A DNA stretch of 64,000 bases from Guyanagaster necrorhizus (Eukaryota; Basidiomycota; Agaricomycetes; Agaricales; Physalacriaceae): NCBI RefSeq assembly GCF_019112545.1, contig NW_025064885.1, positions 768,073-832,072 on the forward strand, written 5' to 3'. The notes under the pieces are model-generated. The model was given only the letters and a program-made list of their open reading frames with translations, ran no database searches and was not told the DNA's origin. This document shows, piece by piece, positions 11,880-23,973 of the stretch (position 1 is its first letter; each line of letters opens with the position of its first letter). Made by a program: the position numbers and the translations under genes.

Positions 11880-14760
11880 TAGGCTCAAGAAACCAGCACT
11901 ATCACTGACATCACTGCCACTGCTACCAGACACTCTACCTCTATGGGAATCTGAGACCATGGAACCCTGAGAAAATCTGAAGCCAATTATTGCTTAAGAA
12001 CTCATGCTGTTCAAAGAAGAAAGTCTAGATCTGAAGCACTTCTTCCAACAATGCAAAGCATATTTCAAAGTATATAGCACCTATTTCTCCATGAACTCTG
12101 CTGAGTTTAGCCCTCACCAGATGATATTCTGCACTATCTGGTTTGAAGATACAGCACAAGAATGGTGAAGCTTATAAGAGCAGTATTTTTATGACCCAAC
12201 CACTGGACAATAGAGATATCTCTTCTATCCATAGTTTAAGGAAGCTGTACAAAAATGATTCAAACTAGATTCAGAACAGAAAGTTTGTGCAGCCAAATGG
12301 CAGGCCTTACAGCAGGTCAACTTCACTGATGCTAAGAAATTCTTTCAAGAATTCAAAGAATTAGCATATCAAGCCAGAAAGATGTATAACCACAAAGCCA
12401 TGTTGGAGCAGATTAAAAATATGGTCTGACTCAATCTCTGCAATACTATTGCCCATGGAGACAATGATTTTCCCTCCACCTATAATGAGTGGAAAAGAAG
12501 GATTTTGTGTATGGACTACAATTATTGAGTCAACACTCTCAGACATGGGAGAGCAAAAGCCATTACAAGTAGAGAGAAGACTGTTGCTAGTGGGTTGGCT
12601 CCAAAAGGGATGACTATAAGCAACAAGAGAATGAAAACTGAAACTGTGTATGATGGCCAAGGGCAGCTGATAGATATAGACACACTCCAAAAAGAAGGAA
12701 AGTGCTTCAACTGTAGAGAAAAAGAGTATTTATCTTATTGTGCTGCACTATAGGCTCATAGATACTAAATTTCAGTTCTTCTGGCTCTAAATCTGCCAGA
12801 GCATCAAGAGGGCTGAGTAGTGAGCATCATTCTGTCTTCAAAATGAGGAACCATTTCTCTCCACTATGGCTTAAGCAATAGAGCACTGATATGACCTGCC
12901 CAGAGATCTGCTGTATGGTCAACAATCTGCAAGATGATGACAGATAGCTTTCTGCTGTCTGTTCTCTTGTGTCTGATGAGCAAGCTTAGCACTTAGGAGC
13001 AGATGCATATCAGCTGGAGCATGTGCACAAGAGATACTTCATCTGATCAGAGATGGATTGAGCATGAATAGCCTTATAAAGCTATTTGATGAGGCACTAG
13101 ATATAGAAAGTATAGCTGATTCACTTATGGATATTGGACCTGCTGAGTGGATTGGTGATGCTCCACTAGTCTAGAAGAGGATGGTCTAGGCACATATGGG
13201 AGGCACAGCTGATAAGAGAGCAGGCTTTTGGGATATTGGTATTTAAAGGATAATCTTGTAGATAGAATGAGGACCAACTTTTATAGTACAAAGCTAAAGA
13301 ATAAAATTCTGCTAGTCTCCAACAAGCCAAAGCCATAAGCATATCTAAAAGCCTTTAAGCCTGGTATTGCACAAGTGAATAGCTTGAAGCCATCCTCAGA
13401 TCTCTCTCTTATTCTTTTACATCCTGCTTGTGTCCTGCCTATCCACTCTCAAAGTAGATGCCAGAGCTTGTTCTACTAATGTGCTGCTGCTCTGAGTGGA
13501 TTCTGTTGAGTTTGCTCTAAACTGCTGGATTTTCCTCTTGCAATTATAAAAGAACTTGGAAGAGCAGATACAATTCTTCTTGTACTAAGGAGTTTGCTAG
13601 CCTTATATCATGCTTGTCCAAAACCCTGCAAATCTCAGCCTCAAAAATTGGCCTCAAATACTGCATTGAGCAGTCAGCCTTCTGCCTCATGCAATATTTG
13701 CAAAATGAAGTTTTCAGATGATGAATAGAAGCAATTGAGTCAGATGTATCAGAAAAAAATAGCTAATCAGAAGATACAAGAAGAATTAGACTAAGCTATC
13801 AAAGAAGAAAAAAGAAAGGAAGAAGAAGCTGAGTCCTAGGAGGATTTTGGCAAGTAACTCCTTGACATGTATGCAGATGGGTTTTAAACACTTTTTTGAC
13901 TAAAGCAGATGATACTAAATTAGTGCATTCCAAATCAGACATTGTACCTACTAAATCTATTCCTGTAGATACCAGAAATAAATATTTTCTACTTAAAAAG
14001 AAAAATTATATACAAAAAAACTCAAATGCTTTAGAAAGCCAAACAGAGCAAGTGATGCCCTATAAGATATGATTAATTATTCCATCTAAAACTGAAGAAA
14101 AACAACAGAAAGAAATAGAGTCAATACTACAAGTATTACCTCTGAAACCAAGGGTAGAATGATCCAAACAGCATGGAGCTCCTATGGAAAAGTCCTAGCC
14201 TAAGCAGATAGTGGAATACCCAAAGAAGAAGCATCTTATACTAAAAAAAACCAAAACCACACAATAGAAGAAGCCAGGCATGGCTGTCTGGATATTATAA
14301 GCCATAAAAGAATCTTCAAATTCAGTAGCCTTAATCTTGCTAAAAGAGTGGATACACCCAAAACCGCAAATGGAAGCTGATCAGAATCTGATCAATATAC
14401 TCTAAAGCATAGAAGAAAATGAAGCACTATAGGCACTAGAAAAGATGCAACAAGGAAAACAGTACATATAAGAAGAAAAAGACAGGGATGAAACTGTTCT
14501 CCACATTTAACTAGAGACTCTAGACACCCATCAAGTGATAAGCACCAAAGTCTTACTGGATAGTGAATGCATGAAAAGTTCCATAGATAAAGATTTTGTC
14601 TGACAGAATGAGTTCAATATCTGAAAAATTCTCAGATCTATTCTAGTATACAATGCAGATGAGACCCTCAACAATAGAGGATTCATATCAGAGTACTGTG
14701 AACTGTGAATGACCACAGGAGATGGGCATGTTGAGTGAATAGATTTTGCTATAACCTATT
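11880..14760 (+). pseudogene. E3 gag-protease fragment, a second Gypsy lineage
   Basis: A + strand decayed Gag, read across many stops. It contains a capsid-like stretch (DLKHFFQQCKAYFKVYSTYF, about 12015-12075), QALQQVNFTDAKKFFQEFKE near 12305, then a zinc-knuckle relic CFNCREKEYLSYC near 12704, where the His of CCHC is Tyr and one residue is missing. A retroviral-type protease relic follows at about 14530-14760 (LLDSEC for the usual IDSGC, then ILVYNADET). The gag-to-protease spacer is much longer than in E9, so this is a different lineage. It has no recognisable LTR. Confidence 0.55.
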
Positions 14761-16140
14761 GATGTGCTTGGTAACAGCTAAATGACTAAGAGAGGCAAAT
14801 GAGGAATGAACTCTCAATCACCAATATCTAACAACTCAATATACAATCACCAAATACAGTTGAGGTCAGTTGTTTTGAGTATGATAGAAGCACTTTTGCA
14901 GTCTTAAGTAAAATCAAAAAAATAGTCAATAAAGACAGTTATTCAACTCTATCTTGCTTTCAAAGATGCAATACTCATGAGAGTATTTTATAGCAATGTT
15001 TAAGTATAATTAGGATTTAGAATCAATGCAAGATTGCACTCCAAATCAACTTAGAATATTCTGAAACCCAATGAACTCTGAAACCCAAATACTAAGTCTA
15101 TCAAGCACTTAAGCTTGACTAGCTGCACTCTTGGCTGGCTAGCAGTCCTCAAAACCAAAGAACTTGTATTCTGATGCTGAAACCCTTATAGTTTGGAACC
15201 CAAATTAATCTGAAACCCAAAATACAGTTATTATTCCAATCCAATCCTCTCTAAGTGATAAAGCAACTTAAATAAATCACTAAGTTGAAGCAGAACTCAA
15301 AATCCATTGTCCCAGGGACTAGCTACAGTGGGCTAGAAGGTCTGAATGTGGGGGTGGGTTGCTTTCTTGCTATTTTCCCCCCATTCTCTTCTTTTATACA
15401 TCAACAACAGATATAGAATCTATAAATAAAGCATTTAAAATAGTATTTCTCCTGTTTAAAGTGGAATCATGCCATTATTTCAGAATGGCAGCACTCCTAG
15501 ACTTTCCTAGGCTTGCCCAGACCTGCCTGACCACCACACAGCTTTATTTTAAGTCTACAGTGCCTGTGGGTACCTAACTCCTTTCTGTCTACTCAAAGTT
15601 TTAATCCTCTGAGTTATTCTTAATAGCTCAATTGATCAGGCCCAGTCAGGCCCAGTCAACCAGTCCTATCTACTCTATTCCTCTCAATTCTAAGTCCCTT
15701 AGGTCACCTGATATCTAGAAAATTTGGACTTGGGCATTTGAGTCAAAACTCAGAGTGCTAGCCACAGATTATTGGGTCTCTCTTCTTACTGCTCTCAGAT
15801 AATGCTATCTCTACTCAATACTCCACAACTGGCTATAGTATTATATCTCTAGCTGTCTTAGAATATACTTGTCTTAGTGGCATGTAGAATTGGCTCAATT
15901 TGAGATACCATTTCTAAGTCCAACTTGGACTTAGTATTTTCCAAGATGTGATGCTGAACTTTTCTAAGTTCAAACCTGACTTGGGATTTTTATCCTTAGG
16001 CCATGTTATTTTTACAAAGTCCAATTTGGACTTAGTATTGATGACTAGCATGACTATCAGCTCAAAGCCTCAGCCATAGTCCTCTACTGGCTAATGATCC
16101 TCAGTTACTAGCATATTCTAGTGTGTTATGCAGAATTTGC
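14761..16140. other. Noncoding insert between a protease relic and a pol relic
   Basis: About 1.4 kb with no readable protein. It starts right after the E3 protease relic and ends just before E4 pol resumes. It has dispersed short repeats such as TCTGAAACCCAAA (15188-15220 region) and TTGGACTTAG (15930 and 16027). It could be a long solo LTR of another element, but I cannot define its ends or a target duplication. Confidence 0.3.
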
Positions 16141-19100
16141 AAATTATAGAGCTGGATATGTAGCCTGCATATCAGTGGATATGGGATTATCAAGACTTAT
16201 TTGAAAAAGAAAGTTTCAATGAATTACCCAACCCAAAATCTTGGGACCATGCTATAGAATTGATTTCTAATGTGAACACCAATCTGGATTGCAAGTGCTA
16301 TCCACTTGGCAACAATAAACAACAGGAACTGGACAAATTCCTTGATGAAAACTTGTCCAGTGGAAGGATACAGCCATCAAAGTCACCAATGGCTTTACCC
16401 TTCTTCTTCATCAAAAAAAAGGATGGAAAACTCTAACCAGTACAGGATTACTGGAAGCTCAATAAAATGACAATCAAGAATCATTATCTGCTTCCTTTAA
16501 TCTCCAAGTTGATAGACAAGCTCTGAGGTGCCAGATACTACACCAAGTTGGACATCCAATGAGAATACAATAATGTCTGTATCAAAGAAGATGATGAGTG
16601 AAAGGCCACTTTTCAGATCAATCGAGGGTTATTCAAACCAATAGTTATGTTCTTCAGACTCACCAATTCAGCTACAACCTTCCAGTGGATGATGAATGAT
16701 ATCTTCAAAGATCTCATTGTCACAGGAAAGATAACAATCTACTTGGATGACATTTTAATCATATTGAAAACCAAGGAAGAACACTGACAGCTAGTATGAC
16801 AAGTACTAGCTCTGATGAGGAAACACTGACTTTTTCTCAAGGCTGAAAAATGCAAATTCAAAATATTAGAAACTGAATACCTCAGAGTCATTATCAGCAA
16901 AGAAAGCATCAGGATAGATCCTGTCAAAGTGGTGAGAGTAACTGAATGGCTAGAGCCAATCAAAAAGAAGAAACTACAGTCATTCTTCAGCTTTACCAAC
17001 TTCTACCAGCACTTCATTTGAGACTATAGCAAGATCATCTGACCTATGACACAATTAACTGAAAATACACCATGAACTTGGGGACCATCACAATAATCAG
17101 CATTTAATGATCTTAAATGCTGATTAGCTGAAGACATCATTCTTGCTAGACCTTCTCAGGACAGAAAATTCCAAGTGGAGGCCAACTCCAGTGAGGGCAC
17201 TATTGGAGCCATCCTCTCCCAGGAATAAAACAGGAAATAGCAACCTGTTGCATTCATGTCAAAAGCACTCACCATCATTGAGTGCAACTACAAAATATAT
17301 AACAAAGAACTCCTTGCTATAATGCTCACACTCACTGAGTGGTGACATTATCTCATTGGAGTGGTCCAGATCTTTGAAATCTGGATAGATCACCAGAACC
17401 TCTGATACTTCTATCTTCTACAGAAGCTTAATTGCCAACAAGCCTGATGAATCACAGAACTGTCAGAATACAAATACATGCTGCACTACAAGACTGAGGC
17501 AGCAAACAAGAAGGCTGACTTCTTCAGTCAGAGGGCTGACCATGACTAGAGGAGAGATGACAATAAGAAAGTTCTGCTCCTATGTCCAGAACACTTTCAG
17601 ACAATGATCATATCCATGGAAGAGGAAGTGCATGAGCACATCAAAAGTGCTACCTGAGATTCTTGTAAATAGGATCAATGAATAGCCCTATCACTCAATC
17701 ATGAGTAGGGACTAAAGAAAGAAGGGAGATTGATCTGCTATGATAGGCAAATCTATATTCCAAGGGATCAAGGACTTCATGGTGATATCATCACCACATG
17801 CTATGATCACATGATAGCTGGACACCCTAGTATTGCTAAAACAAAAGAACTCATTCTATGAGAATATTGGTGGCCCAAAATAGACCATAATATCACCTGA
17901 TATATCAAGACTTGTGAGGTTTGTCAGTATGGCAAATCCTCAATACAACTCCAAGCAGTCCCACTCCATCCAAATGAGATTTCTGCATCACTATAGACCC
18001 ACACTTTGGTGGATATGATAACTGGACTTCCTGAAAGCAATGGCTATGATGCAATTATTGTTATAGTTGATCACTTCTTGAAGGCAATCATCCCAATTGC
18101 TTGCTCAACAGAATTAACATCAGAAGGATGGGCAAAGATCCTATGAGATGAGGTTTATGCAAAGTATAGCATGCCTCAAGTAGTGATTTCAGACAAAGAA
18201 CCACAATTTATCTCCAAATTCCTGGATGACTTATATTGACTTCTCAGCATCAAACAGAACACCTCAATGGCATATCACCCTCAGACAGATGGCCAGACAG
18301 AGCAGGATGATTGGATAGGGTGGCTGGCACTGGTGGCCTTCCAACATAACAACAGAATTCACTCATCAACTGGCAAGACCCCATTCTTCATGAACTATAG
18401 GAGACATCCACAGGTAGCCCAAAGTGAACAGAAACACATGATGACACCAGCATTCACAGATTTTGCTGCAATAATAGCAAAAATCCATAAAAAAACAAAG
18501 ACAGCCCTTGAAAAGGCTGCTTCCACAATAAAGAAACAATATGACAAACACCAAAGGCTGACTCACAAATATTCAACTAATGATAAAGTCTGATTGGATA
18601 CCACAAATCTCTATCTTCTATGCCCCAAACAGAAACTCACAGACAAATAAACAGGCCCATTCAAAATTCTTACCAAGATGGGCAACTCTGCATACAAGTT
18701 GCAGTTACTAGCAACTTGGAAAGTCCATAATATCTTCAATGAGACATTGCTAACATCATACATTGCACCCACCTTTCCAAACCAAGAATGATCACCACTG
18801 CCACCACCAGAATTCATCAATGATAAAGAACATTATAAAATCAATAAAGTTTTAAATCACAAATATCAAAAAGTCAAAGCATGAGACAGAGGCATGAAAA
18901 CAACCATTGACTATCTAGTCAGCTGAAAAGGATATGGCTCAGAATCAAACCAATAGGTCAATGAGAAATATATGGACACCAACAATGCAATCTATGACTA
19001 TAAACAATACAACAATAAGGTGGATATACATATCAGCAGAGGATATACAGTGAAGAGCAATGATGATGCAGGAGAGAGTATCCTGCTGAGTCATAATTTG

Positions 19101-19315
19101 CCAATTGTCAATAGATGACTGAGCTAGAAATGATCAGTGATGATAGCATCTACAAGTAACACTACAGTGCCTATTGTCACTCTATGTTCTGACTACAAGG
19201 GCTAAGAGGAGGCCATGTTCAATATTATTAGTCTAGCAGATTGGATACCTGGCTATAGATGGGAGGACTTATCCCTAAATTAACTATCAGGACAATAGTC
19301 TTAAGAAGGGGGTAA
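16141..19315 (+). pseudogene. E4 pol (RT, RNase H, integrase, chromodomain)
   Basis: A decayed + strand pol aligning to E9 pol from just before the RT (DLFEKESFNELPNPKSWDHA, near 16200) to the chromodomain (DYLVS, near 18910) and the polypurine tract (AGAAGGGGGTAA, 19304-19315). The RT block is IYLDDILII near 16739. Integrase retains HPQTDGQTEQ near 18280, but about 20 codons right after it are missing compared with E9 (jump to DDWIGWLALV at 18305). Many TGA codons sit where E9 relatives have Arg or Trp. The gag, protease and 5' LTR of this copy are absent. Confidence 0.8.
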
Positions 19316-19849
19316 TGTTATGATTTTTCCTATTTTCTTTTCTTTTCTCTTTGATTTATTCAGAATTGACCTTTATTTCTGCTTAATCAGGGTGCCTATA
19401 CTTGGTGCTTAGAATTATGAGAATGCTTAGTCAGCAGCATTGCCCTGATCCTGGTCACTGCTGTGAAGTCATGCAACAGTATAATGACAGAGAAGTCTCT
19501 CTTATTTTTATGCAGCAGCAACAGCAGTAACAGCACAACAGCAGGACAATACTTTTTGTAGGTATCTTAGTGATACTGAATAAAATGCTACACAGCACTA
19601 GCAAAGACAATTAGATAGTTATATTCTTGAAACAATAAGGAATTAGTATTTAAGTAGCATAGCTCTCACTGTAGTAACCTCAGCTTTGAGCTAAAAGTTT
19701 ATTCTTTCACCATTTTATCTCCAGCAACTTGCAACTGCCTTAATCACACAGCACCAACAATGCATCAGTGAACTTGATCATTTTATCTGAAGTGCAAGAT
19801 AGCAGTCATTTATCATATGTTATTGGTCATATGGAATTTGGGCTTAACA
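19316..19849 (+). repeat. 3' LTR of E4
   Basis: A 534-base LTR starting TGTTATGATTTTTCC and ending GGGCTTAACA, immediately after the polypurine tract of E4. It is of the E8/E1 subfamily by length and sequence. Pol sequence of E5 begins directly at 19850, so E4 was inserted in E5. The expected target copy is CTAAG (19850-19854). Confidence 0.85.
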
Positions 19850-22800
19850 CTAAGGATAAGACTCAACTGCCTATGGGCTGAATAGAGGCAGAGAGCCTCA
19901 CTGGCTGGCTCAAGCTATTTAATACCAAATGGACTTGGCAGGCCACCAAGGATGCAAAGAATGAAGCTGTGGCAAAAGCTGTGCTCCAGAACTGGATTCA
20001 CAAAACCTGAGCTGAAGAAGTGATCGACAAAATGATGGAAAGAATGAGGAAAGCCAAATGCTGTCAAGCCCTAAAATGGCTTGATGAACTTTGGAGACCA
20101 CAGAAGTTTATCTGATAGTCTAAGACTTTAGGATAAGACTTATTGGCCAAAGCCCAAATTGAGACACTCATATCTTGAAACACCTATATAGTAACAGCTC
20201 TGATCAACAGTGACTGCATGGGCAGCTTGATTAATCATGCTTTTGTCATCAAGCACAATCTTTCAACTCAGACTACAGTAGCCTTGATACTGGTTTACAA
20301 TGTAGATGGCACCAAGAATCAAGCCAGTTCGATTACTGAATTCATTGAGCTCAGGCTCACAATTAGTGATCACTCTAAAAGAATCAATTTGGCTGTCACT
20401 GATCTCAGAACCAAGGAAATCTTCTTTGGCCATAATTGGTTGATTCACTATAATCTGCTCATTAACTGGAAGACCAGCAGAATCACATTTGCAAAATGCC
20501 AATGTCAGAAAATTCCCTTCAAATTGCCTGATAAGGATCCAGAAGATAGATGGGATGAGAAAATAGAGAATGATAAGATGATTCTCACTATTGACCTGCA
20601 AAAGACCATACACATTTGTGCCATACATCATACTAATGACTTAGCTGTGAAAGCCAATGCAGAAAAAGAGAGCAAGACATTCAAGAAAATAGTGCCAGAG
20701 TAGGCACAAGATTATTGGAACCTGTTTGATAAGGACAGCTTTAACAAACTACCATACCTGAAATCATGAAATCATGCAATTGAGCTGATCTCAAATGCCA
20801 ATGCTAATTTAGATTGCAAAGTATATCCACTTAGCAATAATGAGCAATAAGAGCTCAACCAGTTTCTAGAGGAAAACTTCTTCAGTGGATGAATTCAGCC
20901 ATCAAAGTCTCCAATGGCTTTGCTCTTCTTCTTTATTAAGAAGAAGGATGGTAAACTCCAACTGGTATAAGATTACTAGAAGCTCAATAGAATAACAATT
21001 AAAAATCATTATCTGCTTTTGCTAATCTCCAAACTAATGGACAAGCTCCACAGCATTCAATACTACACTAAACTGGATGTCTGATGGGGTTACAACAACA
21101 TATGCATTAAGGAGGGTGATAAATGGAAGGCTGCCTTTCATACTAACTAAAGGCTATTCAAACCCACAGTTATGTTCTTCAGCCTCACTAACTCACCAGT
21201 GACCTTTCAGTGGATGATGAATGACATATTCAAGGATCTCATCACCACTGAGAAGGTCATAATTTACTTGGATGATATTCTCATCATATCCAAGACCAAG
21301 GAGAAACATTGATGACTAGTATGCCAAGTACTAGCCCTTATGAGGAAACACTGACTGTTTCTCAAAGCCAAAAAATGCAAGTTTGAGGTACTCAAGACTG
21401 AGTATCTTAGAGTCATCATTAGTAAAAGAAGTATCTAGATAGACCCCATCAAAGTAGCAGAAGTCACAGAATGGCTAGAGCTGACAAAGAAGAAGAAACT
21501 TCAATTGTTCCTTGGCTTTATGAACTTCTACTTCTGCTTCATCTATGACTACAGCAAGGTAGTCCACTCAATGACACAGCTGACTGGTAGCACCCTATGG
21601 ATGTGGAGCTCATCTCAACAGTTGACATTTAATGACCTGAAATATCAGCTATCAGAGGACATAGTCCTCACTATCCCAACCCAAGATGGAAAATTCCATA
21701 TCAAAGCTGACTCAAGTGAGGATGCCATAGGTGCCATCCTTTCATAAGAACAGGACAGTCAATGGCACTCAGTTGCATTTCTATCTAAGGCCCTGACTAT
21801 CACAGAATGCAACTATGAAATCTATGACAAAGAGTTGCTCATCATAATGCTCACTCTGGCTGAATGGTGGCATTATCTCATTGGGTTGGTCCAGACTTTC
21901 AAACCAACCATCAGAATCTCTGATATTTCTGGATACCATAGAAATTAAATCACTGACAAGCTCACTGGATCATAGAATTATCTGAATATGATTATATGCT
22001 GCACCACAAAGCTGATACAGCCAACAAGAAGGTGAATCTACTCAGTAGGAGAGCAGATCATAACCAGAGAGGAGACAACAATGAAGAAGTGGTGATCCTG
22101 AAACCAAAACACTTTCAGGCAATGATCATGCCAACAGAAGAAGAGATTCATAAGTGCATCAAGAGCATGACTTGGGACATCTGCAAATGAGACCAACAAA
22201 TGGCTCTATCACTCAATCATAAATGAGAAATAAAGAAGGAGATGATCCATTATGATAGATGGATCTACATTCTCAGAGACCAAACTCTTTGTGGCAAAAT
22301 CATTATCACCTGCTATGATCATATAACTGCCAGACACCCAGGCATCACCAAAATGAAGGAGCTGATACTGCAGGAGTACTGGTGGCCCAAGATGGGCTAG
22401 AATATAGAACAGTATATCAAGACATGTGAGACTTGCCAACAGAGCAAGTCATCCACCCAGCTGTAGGCTGCCCTGCTCTATCTGAATGAGGTCTCATTAT
22501 CACCATAGACCCACATTTTAGTAGACATGACCATTGGACTATCAGACTGCAATGGTTATAATGCTATCATCATCATAGTTGATCAATTTTCTAAGACAAT
22601 CATTCTGATTGCCTGTTTAACAGAATTAACCTTGGAAGGATGGGCAAAGATCCTCCATGATAAGATATATGCCAAATATGGTATACCTCAAGTCATCATC
22701 TCTGACAGAGGCCCACAATTTGTCTTCAAGTTCTTAGACAACTTATACTGGCTTCTTAACATCAAATAAAATATGTCAACCATCTATCACTCCTAAACTG

Positions 22801-23504
22801 ATGGTCAGATGGAACAAGCAAACTAAGAGGTAGAGAAATATCTCTACCTCTTTATCAATTATCAACAGAATGACTGGATGGAATGATTAGTGCTCACTGC
22901 CTTCTAACATAACAACAGAATCCACTTGGCTACAGGTAAGACTCTATTTTTCATCAACTACAAGTGACACTCTAACATTGCTCAAACTGAATGAGCTTAC
23001 ACCACTATATTTGTCTCCACTGACTTCACCACAACTATAGCAAAAATACACACTGAAACCAAAGCAGCTCTTGAAAAGGCAGCTACAACAATGAAGAAGC
23101 AGTATGACAAGTATCATTGTCCTGCCCATGAATATTCAGTCAATAACAAAGTATGGCTGAATACAACAAACCTCCACCTCCCATGCCCAAAGTGCAAACT
23201 CACCAACAAATGAACTGGCCCATTCTCTGTGCTGACAAAAGTCAGCAGCTCTGTCTATAAACTGTGACTCTCAGTCATCTGAAAAGTCCATAATGTCTTT
23301 AATGAGATATTATTAACACCCTATATTGCCTCAACATTCTCCAACCAGAAGCAACCACCTCTACTGCCACCCAACTTGATTAACAATGAGAAATATTATA
23401 AAATCAATCAAGTATTAGACTATAAATTGTGCAAAATCATCCCAGAATACCATGATTTATTCCTAAATTAAGCTATCAGAATGATGGTCTTAAGGAGAGA
23501 GTAA
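19850..23504 (+). pseudogene. E5 pol (protease to chromodomain)
   Basis: A + strand pol relic. Its clean piece 20218-20703 is the protease region (FVIKHN, then VYNVDGTKNQASSITEF, FFGHNWLIHYNLL). In the active-site motif the expected IDSGC reads INSDC. The RT has [10 protein letters not shown] near 21265. RNase H, the integrase zinc finger (CETCQQ near 22430), the Asp block VIISDRGPQF near 22695 and a chromodomain start (HYKINQVLDYK, about 23395-23430) follow. The polypurine tract is at about 23490-23504. It is truncated on the left by E4. CpG is nearly absent and stops are frequent. Confidence 0.8.
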
Positions 23505-23973
23505 TATTATGATCTTTTCTTATTTTTATCTTTTATTTAAGAGATTGACCCCTATCTTTGATTAGTCAGAGCACTTAGCCAGTGCTTAGAATCATAGGAT
23601 GGGCTTAGTCATCACAATAATGCCCAGTCAGTCATTATCCTTTGACATAATGGTAACCACTCAATGATAGACAATACCCTTTTATAGATAGCTTAATAAC
23701 ACTAGATAAAATGCTCTATAATGCCAAGATGCACAATTAGATAGTTATATCTTTAGACAGACAATTACTAGTATATAAGTAGCATAGCTCTCACTGTAGT
23801 ATTCCCAGCTTCAAGCTAAAGTTTTATTCTTCACTATCTTATCTCAAGCCAATCTAAAGGCCTTGTGATACAGAGCCATATAATATATTCAGTGAACTCT
23901 AACATTATTGCTTGAAGTGTGAGGCAGTGTCAGTTTATCATGTGTTTAGATCATGTGTCATTTAAGCTTAACA
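23505..23973 (+). repeat. 3' LTR of E5
   Basis: A 469-base LTR beginning TATTATGATC (TGTTA expected) and ending AAGCTTAACA. It follows the polypurine tract of E5. Minus-strand protease sequence of E6 starts directly at 23974 in the opposite orientation, so E5 inserted into E6. The expected target copy is GTCTT (23974-23978). Confidence 0.8.
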
